DNA of 64,000 bases from Pithys albifrons albifrons (taxonomy: Eukaryota > Chordata > Aves > Passeriformes > Thamnophilidae). Of the stretch, positions 22,176-35,240 are shown piece by piece (position 1 is the stretch's first letter; every line of letters begins with the position of its first letter). The position numbers and the translations under genes were made by a program. Below the pieces are notes generated by a model. It did no database searches and was not told the DNA's origin. It saw only the letters and a list, made by a program, of their open reading frames with translations. Location of the stretch: positions 17,221,795 through 17,285,794 of the forward strand of contig NC_092459.1 in assembly GCF_047495875.1 (NCBI RefSeq), written 5' to 3'.

Positions 22176-25100
22176 ACTAAATCATTCTCTTGATTTCCAT
22201 TACAATTTTTTATCTAACAGGGAGTGACTTACATGCTTTAAAAACCTCTCTACTGGGTAGGCAATAAGTATTTCATGCAATGGGAGTTTCACAGATGGCA
22301 GACGTTCTGGACAAGTACTCTTAAGCTCTTCTTGCTCTACTTTTAATACCATCAAGTTCCCCCTTTGGATGCACAAAAGCTGCACCTGAATCATTAAACA
22401 AGGCTGCATATAAACAACAAAGGCCAGCTCTCAGAAGAGAGAAAAGGAAGACGACCTCTTCTGTTTGGGTACTTAAAAATCAACCCACCGATTTTACTAT
22501 CAGGTGCAATGTTATCATGGGCTGCAGTGGAGACTGAGTACAACCTAGTTTATTAAAAGTCACTTTGAAGAACAGCTCCCTTCCCCCCACCCCAAAAAAA
22601 AATCAGGAAGTATACAACTAACAAAACTAGTATTAAAAATCACAAGAAAATATGAAATGATAATACTTTAAAATTAACAACTATCTAAATAATTTTTACT
22701 GAAAAAAGCCCACATTTTCCCCCCTATAACAAGGGTTTTTCTTATCTTTTGAGCTACATACTGCAGAAAATAATTCAGCTCTGTTATTCCAAGCATGAAG
22801 TAGAACAAACCATCTGAAATAGTTAATATAATTTAGTGCAAAGCAATTACATCTATTGCCATGAGAAGCACAATTTACTACCACAGGGCAGTGAAAAAGT
22901 CCAATATGTCATAGTAAAGAGCACTTTAAGCTGCACATAAATGAGACCTTCCTCACATCTCTGTATATTTCTTTTTGGAAAGGGGACTAGGGCTCAGGAT
23001 TACAGCTCTCCAGACGACTGCCTTGCCTGCTGGGCTACCAAAACTTGCACCTTCACCTGTGCTTACTCTCCCTCTCCAGCCTCCTCCCCTCCATAGTGGC
23101 ACAACCTCAGCAGAAGGACAAAAGTGCAGCCATTCATAGCTGCCTCGTGACATGATGGAGGCAACTGTGACGTTTTACACCCAAGGGTTCAGGCCCATGC
23201 AAAGAGGAGTAGATTCTTAGAGTACACAGCCCCCTGACCACCTGCCCTGCTCTCCTGTTCTGCCTGCCCTGCTGTTGCTTACAGGCTGGACACTGAATTA
23301 GACCTCTCAAGGGACTTCTGGACTTAAAACGCCACCCACAATGCAAGCACACATTTCTTCCACAGGCACAGGGCTAATTACCTGTTCTAATCTTCAGGCA
23401 GTTAAATAATTATGTGACTCTGCCTTTCCCCACCTGGAACTATGTATTTTAATAGAAATCACAGCTACCATGTCATTTTGTGAGGAGACTGCATCTAAAA
23501 ATGCACTAGATCATCAAACCTTTCTGTCCACCAAGAAGCCTTCCTTCCAGCTGATCTGCCTACATGGAGCACATGTCAGCATACATGAGAAGTTGAGGTA
23601 TTAAGGATGTGTAAAATTTACAGCCTTCAGATTTGTTGACAGACAGGAAACTTTTTCTGTGATTGCTTTTTCAATATGTGCTTTCAGTTTAGTTGTCAAA
23701 GTCTCACTTCAGATACACTTTTGTGATACTGGGACACATATGGATTCAAAGGCTAAGAGGGGTGACTGAAATGCTTTAACTACTTACAGGATGTTTTTAA
23801 TGACACTCTGTTGGCATTATCTAAGATATTAAGCTCATCTCCTTACAGGGATGTTCTATTTTTCTTTTAGATTTAAATTTAGAATTTATATTTTTCCTTC
23901 AGAATATATTCTCTTCTTCTTGAAATACTTGAAATACTGTTATTTCCTCTGAGAAAAAAAATATTTCTACAATTAACAGTCCCTACAAGTGGATCAACAG
24001 TATTAATACCACATAAAGTCATAAATTTGTTTTCTTCTTAGAGGCTGGATATACTAGAAGACTAAAAAAAAGGAAAAACCCAATATTTTCATAAAACTTT
24101 TCTGAACTCTTTTCTTCTGAACATTTGCTCAGTAGAGATGACTTGGCCCTACTGTGCCACACTTTTACTCTATTAGCAAAGGAAGGAAAAAGTCCAGAAG
24201 AAATCTCAGATTCAAAATCTGAATTATGCCCAGTTTTGAAGGCTGCAGACACTTTGCTATTTAGTACCTTTCAGTTCAGGATTTCAGCACTGATCTCTCA
24301 GTGAAACAAAAGTATACCAAGGTCATTATATCTTCCAGTAGATTTCAAATGTCTGCGTTCAAACCATGGAAAATGCAAGTGCTTCCAATTCCTTACTCCA
24401 GATTATAGACAAAGGCTAGACCCTGACTCTATCTTGCCTGCCTAAGACTGAAAACACTTGTTATGCATCCCTCTCTCCAAACCTTAATTTCCATGGCCAA
24501 AGTTGGTCTCGATGACTGAAGGAAGATGTTGTGGTCAGGTCCTCCTGCTGGTTGTGAAAAGGACTGTGCGCTGATCGTGGATCACACCTCAACCTCCTCA
24601 TAGCAACTACATCAAGCCAACAATGATTTATTGAATGAAAGGGAAAATGTGACTAAGTCCTTTACTGTTCTAATTGATTTTAAAAAGAAACCCACCAAAA
24701 TCACTGATGATAAAATATAAAACTTAAATAGCTGCTATCAAATCCCTTCTATTTATTTCATAAATGAGAAAAAAAACACCATTGAGCAATAAATTATTTA
24801 TTAAAAACATCTATCCAAAATAACACTTTTTTAGATATACACTTTTATGTTTTTAAAATGCATTTCTTCATTGCAACAATATTCAATTTGTTAATTTACA
24901 CTGTACATTCATAATTTATAAAAAAAATAATTGGTGAATATTTTTCCAGTTGGATGCTAGTAAGAGCGACAGGGAGCACATATTCCATTATAGAAATCAC
25001 TTTTGAAGTGTGTACATATACAAACTATTCATATCCAGATTTAAAGACAATACTGTGACAATAGCAAGAGTAACACTAGAAAGTGGAATTATAGTATACT

Positions 25101-28100
25101 GTATGATAATAGATTCTTGTTATAAAAGGTTATTGAAAAGTGCAAAATATCTCTGCCTTTACATTACTTCCTATCTTAATTATTACTATTTATTAAGTTC
25201 CTTTCTGACTTCCTGAACTCAACAGATAAAATTACAGTAGTTTTACACTATGCAAATCTACAATCATGCACATGTTGCAGGCTGCATTTCTGATTAAAAA
25301 ATTTTAAAAAATAACAAAAGCAAAGCTACACACAAAAAGAAATTACATTTCAGATGTCTTTTTTTAACTTAGCTGAAAAACATAAGAGGTGTTATAAAAT
25401 ACATAATAAATACCATTTAGATGTGAAACACTTTGAGTATAAAATTTGTTTTGTTTTGTTTGTTTTTTACAGGATTACCTGTAAGTAGTTTCCTATACTA
25501 AGATAATTATATATATGGCCTCATTTTGTTGCATGGTATTTTGGCCCTCAGTACAACCTTTGTCCAAAACAGAAAGAAACATACAATATTCAAAATCCCA
25601 AAGAACTTCAACAAACATTTAATTGCCACATGGCCAAGATGAACAACATTCAGACAGTCTCTATGTATAGAATTTTGGTACCTACTTATGTTTGACTCTA
25701 TTATGAACTGCTGAACTAATGCATTTTTAGGACAGAGGTAGTGAAGGGTCAGGAAACATTTATTAAAATATAGTTATTGGCTGCAATAGAGTATACTAAT
25801 CCAAATATTTTTCTTCATAAAAAAAAAATTTCTGAGTTTATGTAGTTTGAAATTTTAAAACTGAAATTCTTATGCTGATTTCTGGCTGTAGATCACTTTG
25901 ATTTTCTTTCCTATGCCAGGTACTTCAATATACTTTCAACTCATGTCAATTATTGAAGAAAAGATGATCCTTCCTTTTCAATAAAGAAAGATTTAAAGGT
26001 ATAAAGAAGAACAAATGGCAAGTAGAGGGGAAAACCTCAGTATTAATGTTATCACTGATGATTTAAACCTAGAAACCTGAGTTCTTCCGGAATTCTGCCA
26101 GTGTCCACTGACCTTCAAAGGCATGTCTGGAAGTGGCTTAAAACATCTCCTATAAAGTATCCACATATCTTTTTCTGCTTTGGGTGAAAATAAAAGACAC
26201 TAAAAAGAAAATCTGAAATCTACACTTTTTTTCAATGAACAACAGCATGCAGGAGTCAGCCTTATGCTGCATTGTGGGTTACTGATCACAATGTGAACCA
26301 ACTCTAGGCATCACTGTCAGTGTAACACATACACTGGAGAAAAGCATTAATTTCATTAAAAATCACTGCACTTTACCTCCATAATCTATTTTTGCTAATT
26401 TTAACCTGAAGTGGCAATTGCCTTTTACTTTGCAAACAAGATTGCATGATGGATGGGAGGAAATGCAATGGCTGTGTACTTCAAACTTATCATTTTGGGA
26501 CAGAAATTATCACATATGTAGGGAGTAGGTCAGCCACTAATGGTGCTTGTCACCCACAGTGGAAAAACTGTGGTGTTTAAGATAGAAATTACTGGAAATG
26601 TTCATATAAAACTACACGTGGGAATGCTATTAAGACAAATTTCAAGGATACATAACAACTAGTTTTCTCAAACAAGAAGTCAAGTAGCTTTCCCTTCTTT
26701 TCACTTACCACTTGCACAAAGAATAATGACTTGTCTCCATTTTTCTACGGCTAAGTGGAACCTGAGAACATTCTGAGAACTTTAATTCCCCTTAATTTGA
26801 AATCATGAATGATTTATGGAATATTATTTTTACCAACCTAACCCATTAATCATGTTTCTGTTGAAACAGGACTAGTACTTGACTAATATACTACAAAATA
26901 TGTCAAAATATTTTAATATATCGGACTCCAATCTTATTGCATATTTTTTTCCCTTTATTTCCCAGTGGATATGTAGAATTTTGAATAACTGACATCTTGT
27001 ATTCTCAATATAGTTAGCGATTAGAAAGTGCCAAATGGGTCTAAACTCCTATCTCAACCTGTTTGTGAGAGATTTAAGAACTCCCAAGTATGGGTTGGAA
27101 ATAAGAAATTTTGATTAAATTGACTAACAGAACATACACATTTGATTTCCAGAGGCACTAGATGAGATATGAAAAAACCTCAATGACCTAAGGATGCTGG
27201 TATAGGTGAAAAAATGGAGTAAATGGCAGAAATATGTTGAGTGAACAGGAACCTGCTGTGGGAACAGTGAACACAATGAAATGAGCTGAGAAAATTTTCA
27301 GTGACCAGCAGTGATCTGACCTCCTGGAGAATGGAATTTCATTCTCTGAGAAAATGTTTATATTGTCCCACAAAAGGGACGAATAACATCAGAATCTGGG
27401 GAACAGGTCAGTGAGTTATACATTTACACACTTCAAAAAGAGATACAGAAAGTACTTACATTTGCGAAATCACTTACTAGCACAAAAAGGAAAAAAAAAA
27501 GCCACCCTAAAAGCCAAGATTTCACTTGGACCACTTAGGGCCACTGTTCCGTAACAATTGAGCAGTATTTCTGCTCATGCTGTGCAAGCAATTGTTGAAT
27601 AATTCTCCTTTCCTGCTCTTCATGTTTTTAGCTGTGTACACTGCCTACTCTAGTCTCTGTAACAACTTCTCAGGACTAATCATATTCCCAAGCATCTGGT
27701 TCCATGCTGTTCCAGTGGAGCTCATTACTTTTTTTGCCCTTTTTTGTTTCTTCTGTTCACATCCCAAGTTTTTCATTTGAGAGAGTGTTTTTGCAGTTTA
27801 AATATTTTTCCCACCTCTGAATTAATATTTAAAATTACTTCTAAGTATCAGTGGTGTAACTAACTGTTTATAGAGCAGAGCATGCGTGCAGTCCTGCCCT
27901 TTATTTCAAACACTGTGCACAGCTATGGCATCAAGCAAAAGATCCAACAGCAATAAGTAGGCCATGTATAAAAGGTGGTTAGAAGTACTCATATGCACTT
28001 ACATGCAGAGCTTTGTGTTCTACAGACAATAGCCTTGTGAATATCATTTACGAGATGGACTATACATGTTTTGTTTTCCTGATCACATATTGTATCACAC

Positions 28101-30179
28101 TAATTGCTTTCTCACCAAAAAAATAATTATGTAAATACAAAATGTTTGAAACTAAATGACAAGTCATTTCAGTAGACTTGTCTCTTATAATATACTTTAA
28201 ATTAGCTTGTTGCCTGTACAAGGTGAAAGAAGAGACAACTGCACAAAAGCTAGGCAGTGAATCAACCCAACTCTAGGTCTTTGTTGTGAGCAGGCACCAT
28301 TTTCAAGGTGGAGGAAACAGTGGTGGGTGATGTGGTGATCATGGTGATCAACAAGCTGAGGAACCACAGCTAAAATTATGGAGTAAATATGGAACTAAGA
28401 TGATCAGGGAAAGAGGAGATCCAGACACCTCTCATTTTCACTGCTTCCTGACAGTGAATTTGCACCTGCCCTGATGTGCAATATGGGAACTTTAATGAAA
28501 AGAGGGCATTTCTCCATTCCTGACTGGTTACCCCTTAAGCTCTGCTGTTATTAAATAGAAGAACTTGGAAACATCTTTTTAATCTAGGGCCTGGTTCTGA
28601 AATGAAGCGTGGTGGCAGGAAAACCGACAGGCTGAGAATTCCCCAAATGCTGGACCCCGGAGCCTCAAGTCTCTGCCGTCTGGACTTGGCCAGATTGATT
28701 GCTGGTTGGGAGGAATTGCCAGATGCACAACAGTTGTGTTGTGATGCACAGAAATCTACTTTGTTAATCCATCCCAGTAACTACTCTTCCAAATTCAGCT
28801 TATTTTTCATGTTAGGGGTATCAGAAAAACTTTTGTTTGTGGAGGCAAATCAGTTCAACCAGGAAAAAAAGGCAACAACAAAAGTTTAGATAACTAAAGC
28901 AAAGCACAAGAAAAAAAATCAAAGTAATAGATGTTTCCCTTTTAATATTCATCCTCCTTTTCCTTGTAAGAGTTGACAATCACATTATTGTTTTACCCTG
29001 TATGTATAGAAAACAGGCTGAAGTCACACTTGCTTGCTAGCATTTTTAACCTGTTTGTAACCCCATTTGACTCACTCATGGAGGCTTGGGGGAATGTAGA
29101 AAACACTAGGAAATTGTAATAAGTGAAAATGGGTGCTTTTCCCCCTTAAAGACAGCTTTTCATAAACCATAGAAATAATTTGAGTTGGAAAAGAATATTT
29201 ACCCCATTTTGTTTCAATTTTGATTCAAAGAAGGAAAGCATTTTTCTTCGGGGTCTAAAGATAAAATTGTTCCTCACTCTTAAAAATCTGAGACAAAACG
29301 CATATAAGAAATGGTGGATCTTTCCTTTCTGATGTTGCAGCATAGGGAATGTACAGGTTGCAGAACTTCCAGGAGTAAGTGGTTGTGGCTCTGGAGTCAG
29401 GCATGCATTTAAAAACAGAAACATGAAGCAATGATGCAGTTGAACAGTCAGATCCTCTGTATGACCTCTCACATTTGAAAATGTGACAGTATTACAATTT
29501 AAAGTATCACTTTCCTACACTGCATAGCTATGTTGCCATTAGTACAAAATAAATTGCTTAGTTTGATATTATTAGAAATTAGAATTTAAGACATAAAGAT
29601 GGATTTTACTAGACTTTTCAAGTTCATCAAGTGTGCTTATTTTCTTCTAGTCATAATGCAATTACGTAGTTGCTGTTATCACACTAAAAATATTTTGCAG
29701 AAAATTTCCTATATTTTTCGTTTAATTTCAAATCCACCACAGAAGCACACTTCTAGTGGGGCTAATCTATTTGACCTGAAAAGTCAAAGGATAGGTTTAC
29801 AGATAAGCAACCATAGGTAATCAAGGTATTGTAGCTTAATGATATCTTCCACTCATCAGCGGAGGCACAGGAATCATCTCTACACATACTCCCAGCTGGC
29901 TGCAGTTATTAACTAACTGTAAACAACTGTGAAGGTCTAGGAATTCAAAGTGAGTGCCTGAAGTGAGTAGATGGTTACACAGTTACACATACTACTAGAA
30001 AAGCTAGATCTATTTCCCACAGCAAGATCTGTTCATAGCAAGGGGAAAGCTGATTTATGGAACTGTCTTTCTCCAGCTGCCTGTGAAGGAACCCCTGAGG
30101 ACATTTAATAGCTTGGATTGTCACTGTTCCAAATTCTCACTAACTAGAGTTCACAGAGGAACTACTGTTTTATCCATAC
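22176..30179. other. Intergenic, nothing recognised
   Basis: Eight kilobases of AT-rich sequence without a recognisable exon, RNA gene or repeat copy. A patch at about 22980-23340 is richer in GC than its surroundings but has no convincing open frame or splice pattern. A possible CR1 3' remnant near 29163-29200 ('catagaaataatttgagttggaaaagaat') is too short and diverged to call. The open frames here (up to 108 codons) show no motif. Confidence 0.5.
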
Positions 30180-31377
30180 CTAAGGCAGGTCTTGCTTGAC
30201 CAACTCTATCTCCTCATATGACAAAGTGACTCACTTTATGAGGAAAAGGCTGCGGATATTACCTAGATTTCAGTAAAGAGTTTGGCACCATCTCCCACAG
30301 CATCCTCCTAAAAAACCTGTCAGCATGCAGCTTGGATGGGTGGACTCTTCGATGGGTAAAAAACTGGCTGGATGACTGGGCCCAGAGAGTTGTGGTGAAT
30401 GGAGCTAAATCCAGTTGGCAGCTGGTCCGCTGGTGGTGTCCTGTTTAACAGTATTGATGATCTGAACACGGGGATTGAGTGAACCTTCAGTAAATTGGCA
30501 GACAACACCAAAATGGGTGGGAATGTTTATCTGGTGAAGGATAGGAAGGCTCTGCAGAGACATTTTAACAGACTCAACCAGTGGGCTGAGAACAACTGCA
30601 AGGGATTCAGTAAGGTGAAGTGCTGGGTCCTGCGATCAGTCACAACAATCCCATGCAGTGCTACTGGCTGGGAAGAAGTGGCTGGAAAGCTGTTCAGCAG
30701 TAAAGGACCTGGCAGTGCTGGTCGGTTGACAGGCAGCCAAACATGAGCCAGCAGTGTGCCCAGGTGGCCAAGAAGGTCAATGGCATCCAGGCCCGTATCA
30801 AGGATAGTGTAACCAGTAGGACTGACTAAGGAAGTGATTTTCACCCTGTGCTCAGCATTGGTGAGGCCACACCTTGAGTACTGCATTCAGGTTTGGGCCT
30901 CTCACTGTAAAAAGGACATTGAGGTGCTGCAGCATGTCCAGTGAAGGGCAACAAGGCTGGTGGAGGGTCTGGAAAACATGTCTTCTGAGGAATAGCTGAG
31001 GGAGCAGGGTTTGTTTAGTCTCAAGAAGAGGAAGCTCAGTGGGGACTTCATTGCACTCTGCAACTATCTGAAAGGAAGTTATAAGTGGGGTGGGACTGGT
31101 CTCTTCTACTCTGCCTGCAGTGAGAGGACAAGAGGAAATGGCCTTAAACTGAGACAGGAAAGATTCAGATTAGACGTTAGAAAAAAATATTTCACTGTTA
31201 GAGTGCTCAGGCATTGGAATAGGGAGGAGGTGAACTCACCATCTCTGGAGGTGTAAAAGAGTCATCTGGATCTGGTGCTGGGTGATGTGGTTTAGGGCTT
31301 ACAATGGCAGTGCTGGGTAGACAGTTGGACTGGATGAAGACTTCTTGCAAACATGACGATTCTATGATTTTACAATT
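30180..31377 (+). mobile_element. CR1 LINE, second long degenerate copy
   Basis: This copy of about 1.2 kb begins inside the reverse transcriptase region ('caggtcttgcttgaccaac', then 'gatttcagtaaagagtttggcaccatctcccacag'). It continues through a segment near the catalytic motif ('aaattggcagacaacaccaaaatgggtggga') and the C-terminal ORF2 region ('tgtgcccaggtggccaagaaggtcaatggcatccag'). It ends with 'gattctatgattttacaattcta', where CR1 octamers should be. Parts of the reverse transcriptase are deleted (near 30430 the frame jumps). It is non-functional and has the same orientation as the copy at 11.4 kb. Confidence 0.92.
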
Positions 31378-32160
31378 CTACCTTACTGTAGTCTATAGCT
31401 ACATATCCTTTCTGTGAGTGTTTAAAAGACATCATCTGCTTGTTCTTTAGCTGGAGATTGTTCTCTGATGGAAAATCCTACAGGCAGTCTGCAGACATAT
31501 TGCAAATGGCACAGTGAACAGTGCTGGGTTATACTGTCAGGTGCTAGATTTCAGCTTTTAGACCTCTGGTATATGGTGCTTGAAAATGGTGGAGAGAAAA
31601 GATCTGTCTGCACAAAAAATTTTTGAGGAGTTAAATCACTCTGGGAAATTTCTTCCTATATATTTGATACTGGTCCCTGGCTTTTCTATGATGGTGCAAA
31701 ACTTAGTCTGACAAAAATTGGTAGTTTTTATGTTCATATGGTTTAGGAAATATCGTAATGTAAAAAACCCCCACACATGCTTGATACCAAGACATTCCCT
31801 CTTTCCTATGCTGTAGAAATGTTCTTAGTGTTTGCAGTGTTTAATGAAACACTCATTACCTCAGTTTCAACTTTATTTGGAGTTCAAATAATTAAAGTAG
31901 TTCTGCACACAGTTCTGGCAATTTCCAGGCTCTGGTGTTGAAGAATGGCGAACACTGACCTGCCCTATGTACATACTTGTGGGGTTATTTCATACAGTTT
32001 GAATCTTAACTTTTGTTTTTTGAGGGGACATTTTCATGGCACATAGACATAATTCTGGGTGTGCTTTGAATGTCAAAATTAAAAAGGAATGTGAGAATAA
32101 GAATAGGATGGAGAGCACATCTAAAAAATTCAAATTGTAACTTTCTTCTAACTTTTAGTC

Positions 32161-32191
32161 AAAAAAAAAAGAAAAAAAGAAAAGGAAAAAA
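32161..32191. repeat. A-rich simple repeat
   Basis: A run of 31 bases of A with a few G (AAAAAAAAAAG, AAAAAAAG, AAAAGG, AAAAAAG). No retrocopy body could be recognised upstream of it, so it is called only as simple sequence. Confidence 0.8.
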
Positions 32192-35100
32192 GAACATCAA
32201 TGAAGCAAATTGTTGGAGAACGACTACAGAGATTTTTCAGGCAATTGAATTTTTTCAGACCAAGAGATGAGAATTTAATTGTAAAAGAATGAAGTTTGAT
32301 TGATTTTTTTGAAGACCTATGACAAATAAACACAACATATAATCTTTCAGAAAAATGACCCTTAAATAATGAAAGTGATATGATAAATCTAAGGGGTTTT
32401 TATATCACATATTAAGATGCACCAACAAAATTGAAGAAAATGATTAGCATATATTAGGCAAAACCAGGGCCCACTATTAAACACAATTTAATATATAGGC
32501 ACTTACAACTTGTTGGGAAAGTAGCATAGCTGTGGATGGTAAAGAACATACTGTGCTTATTAAAAAGTATATTGAAAATAATTTAAAAAAAATAACACCT
32601 ATACTTTGTCTACTTACCTGTATTGTTACCAAACAAAATATCAGTCGTCAAACTAGGAGAACATTTTCTTTGAAGGTAGGGGACCTAAGCATTTCTGACT
32701 GCAAAGAATCACTTGATGATTGGCAAAGCCAATAAAGAAAAAAGCCCCAGAAAGCCTGGGTAAAATCATAACAGATCATGGCATATAAATGGATTTACTA
32801 CTAATAAAAAGGCATTTATTGTTGAGGGATATATACTAATTAGCATGGCAAAAGATGTACTGCACTGCTGGGCCTACAAGAACATACCAGACAAGACTGA
32901 AGTTTGGAGCGTTTTTCCAAGAAGAAAATCAGTAAAAGTTCTTAAAGTAGGGAAATCTTGTTTACATCCTTCTCATATGAGCATTCCGAAACTGGTTTTT
33001 TGGGGTAATTTGCTGATTGCGATTGCAGATCTTTCTCCACAGGATACAAAATAGTGTGTGAGAAACTTATTAAGAGATTAAAAGGAAATGAAAAAATTAC
33101 TGAGGGAATGGAAATGGTTAGAGTGACAAAAAAAAGGCATTAGAAGCTCTTAGCTTTATACAATTAGAATGACAAATATTGTAATGAAATAAAAGAATGT
33201 TAAGAGTATTTTGAGATCTTAGTAAAACTCTAAAAAAAAAGTGCAAAGGAAAAGAACAAGCAAATAAACTCAGAGACTATTAGCAGGGCTAGGAAGAAAA
33301 GATAGGCTGGGAACTTTGTGTAAGTGACTGGGAACTCAGAATCTGGTGATGTCATAAATGCATTCTCACCTAAATTATGGAGTGAATTAACTGAAACTCC
33401 TCAGTGCCTTGATCTAAAGGAAGGTGAAGGGCAAATCAAATATGTTTTATTACAAATCTAATCACTTTTCCTTCCATTCTGCTATGAATAACCTGGTGAT
33501 TAGGAGAAATAAATCTCTAATAATACTAAAAGTGCTGATAAAAACGTAAATGACTGCCACAAAGAACTGAGATCCAGAAATGTATTTGACATTGAGACCT
33601 GCAGCTGTTTGGCTGGTTACTGTTCCCTACTTTTCTCTGACTGCATACATTTCCCCATCTGAGTTCTGTGAAAGTACCAATGTATCTCAAACACCATGAT
33701 GCAATACGTGCCAGTAAGTTCTGCGGCTTTTGTGGAAGCCACTGTGCTTTTAATAGTGGGCAAAACTACTACCACTACTCCAAAAATTCTTCATAGTATT
33801 GACTAGAGTTAGAGTACAAGACAAATGCAAAATATAGCAATTCTCTAAGTCTCAGTGTGAAACATTTAAGAAACATTTTTTTTTCTAGTTTTGTCCAAAA
33901 ATAAAATAATCTGACTAAACACACTGGCTCAGTAAAGGATTTCTACTTTAAAACACAGGGAAAGTTTTATCCCTAAAACTAATTAAATATTCATATTCAC
34001 TCAGCTCGGGAATACTTGTCTGTCTTCTGTGGAAAAAGAAAACAGTGAGCTAATTATGTGCTCACTGCTCATTTGCTTATGGATGTTGTAGGGCAGTAAT
34101 TTAGCTTGGTTCTGAATGTTAATTGAACAAAGTGCTTAAAGACACAGTAGAATGTCTCTAATAATTTTTTTATGAGTAGCATAATGTTCCAAGATTCAGT
34201 GCATCCCCTGGAACATAGATCTCATCCATGAATTTGTACAATTTCTACTGCCTCATTTGATAAATATTTTCGACGAAGCAACAGGTAACTACTAGCTGGA
34301 AAAAAACAGGCTAAGGCTTTTTCTTCCCTCCCCTTTGCCAGTTAAAGGGGATGACAAAGTTCTGATTTAAACTCCATTCACTTCAGGATTGTTTTATTTT
34401 ATTCTCATAATCCTGCAGCATTTCTCATGATTGCTACTTTTTATTGTATTGGTATATATATCTGACATTAATGCCATCAGTAGAAAATTGAGCTGTCAAA
34501 AAAACTATGTGGTAGTACAGGAAAATCTAGGCTTGTCAGTGGAGGAGGATGCCTTCTCAGAATATGATTCAATCCACTGGTTCTAGGCATTAATTGCAGG
34601 AGGGAGCAAAGGACTCCCTGAAACTGCTGATCTCTTTTCACCAGTATGGAGTTGAGATTAGATGATTAACACAGGCTACCTAATTTCTACCTTAATTCAT
34701 TAAGAAGCATCGAGTATGGCATTTCCATCACAGTTGAGAATTTAGAAACATTTAAAAACCTAGCAGCTGCTTAGACTAGAAATAAAACAGAAATAATGTT
34801 CCAAGAATAATTTGTAACCAGGAAAGAAAAAGAAAGTTCTTCTCACATTTAACTTCCTTGCCCTGCTTGGTAGTCTCACAATCCCAGACATCTATGCAGC
34901 TGAAATGGTTCTGCCACTCACAGCTCCTGATGTGTAGACTTGAACAATAAATCATCCTTTTGCACTGGAAAAAATTCTGTGACACATTTAAACTAGAGGT
35001 CGGAATACCTGCATAACTGCAACCTGTACAGGGCACCATGGGAGCCACTCCAAATAAAAGATTATAACTTTAAGCCCAAATAGTTTTGAGTTTGGTTCCT

Positions 35101-35225
35101 TACTGAAAAGTCAGCAGTTTTTTCAGCAGGAGTAAATCCTTTAACTGACAATGTAGGCGGCTGTGCACCAAGGGAATATTAGAAAAGAAAAACATTTCTA
35201 TTCCCCTGTGTATTACTTAAAATCC

Positions 35226-35240
35226 TTTTTTTTTTTTTTT
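35226..35240. repeat. T15 homopolymer
   Basis: Fifteen consecutive T followed by 'caggttaag'. It resembles a splice acceptor on the plus strand but has no exon behind it. Confidence 0.85.

Noticed and set aside
28602..28889. 95-codon plus-strand frame starting MKRGGRKTDRLRIPQ
   Set aside because: No recognised domain, splice context or neighbour. Expected by chance in 64 kb.
29163..29200. Possible CR1 3' tail in reverse orientation
   Set aside because: The match is under 40 bases and diverged, with no internal CR1 sequence beside it.
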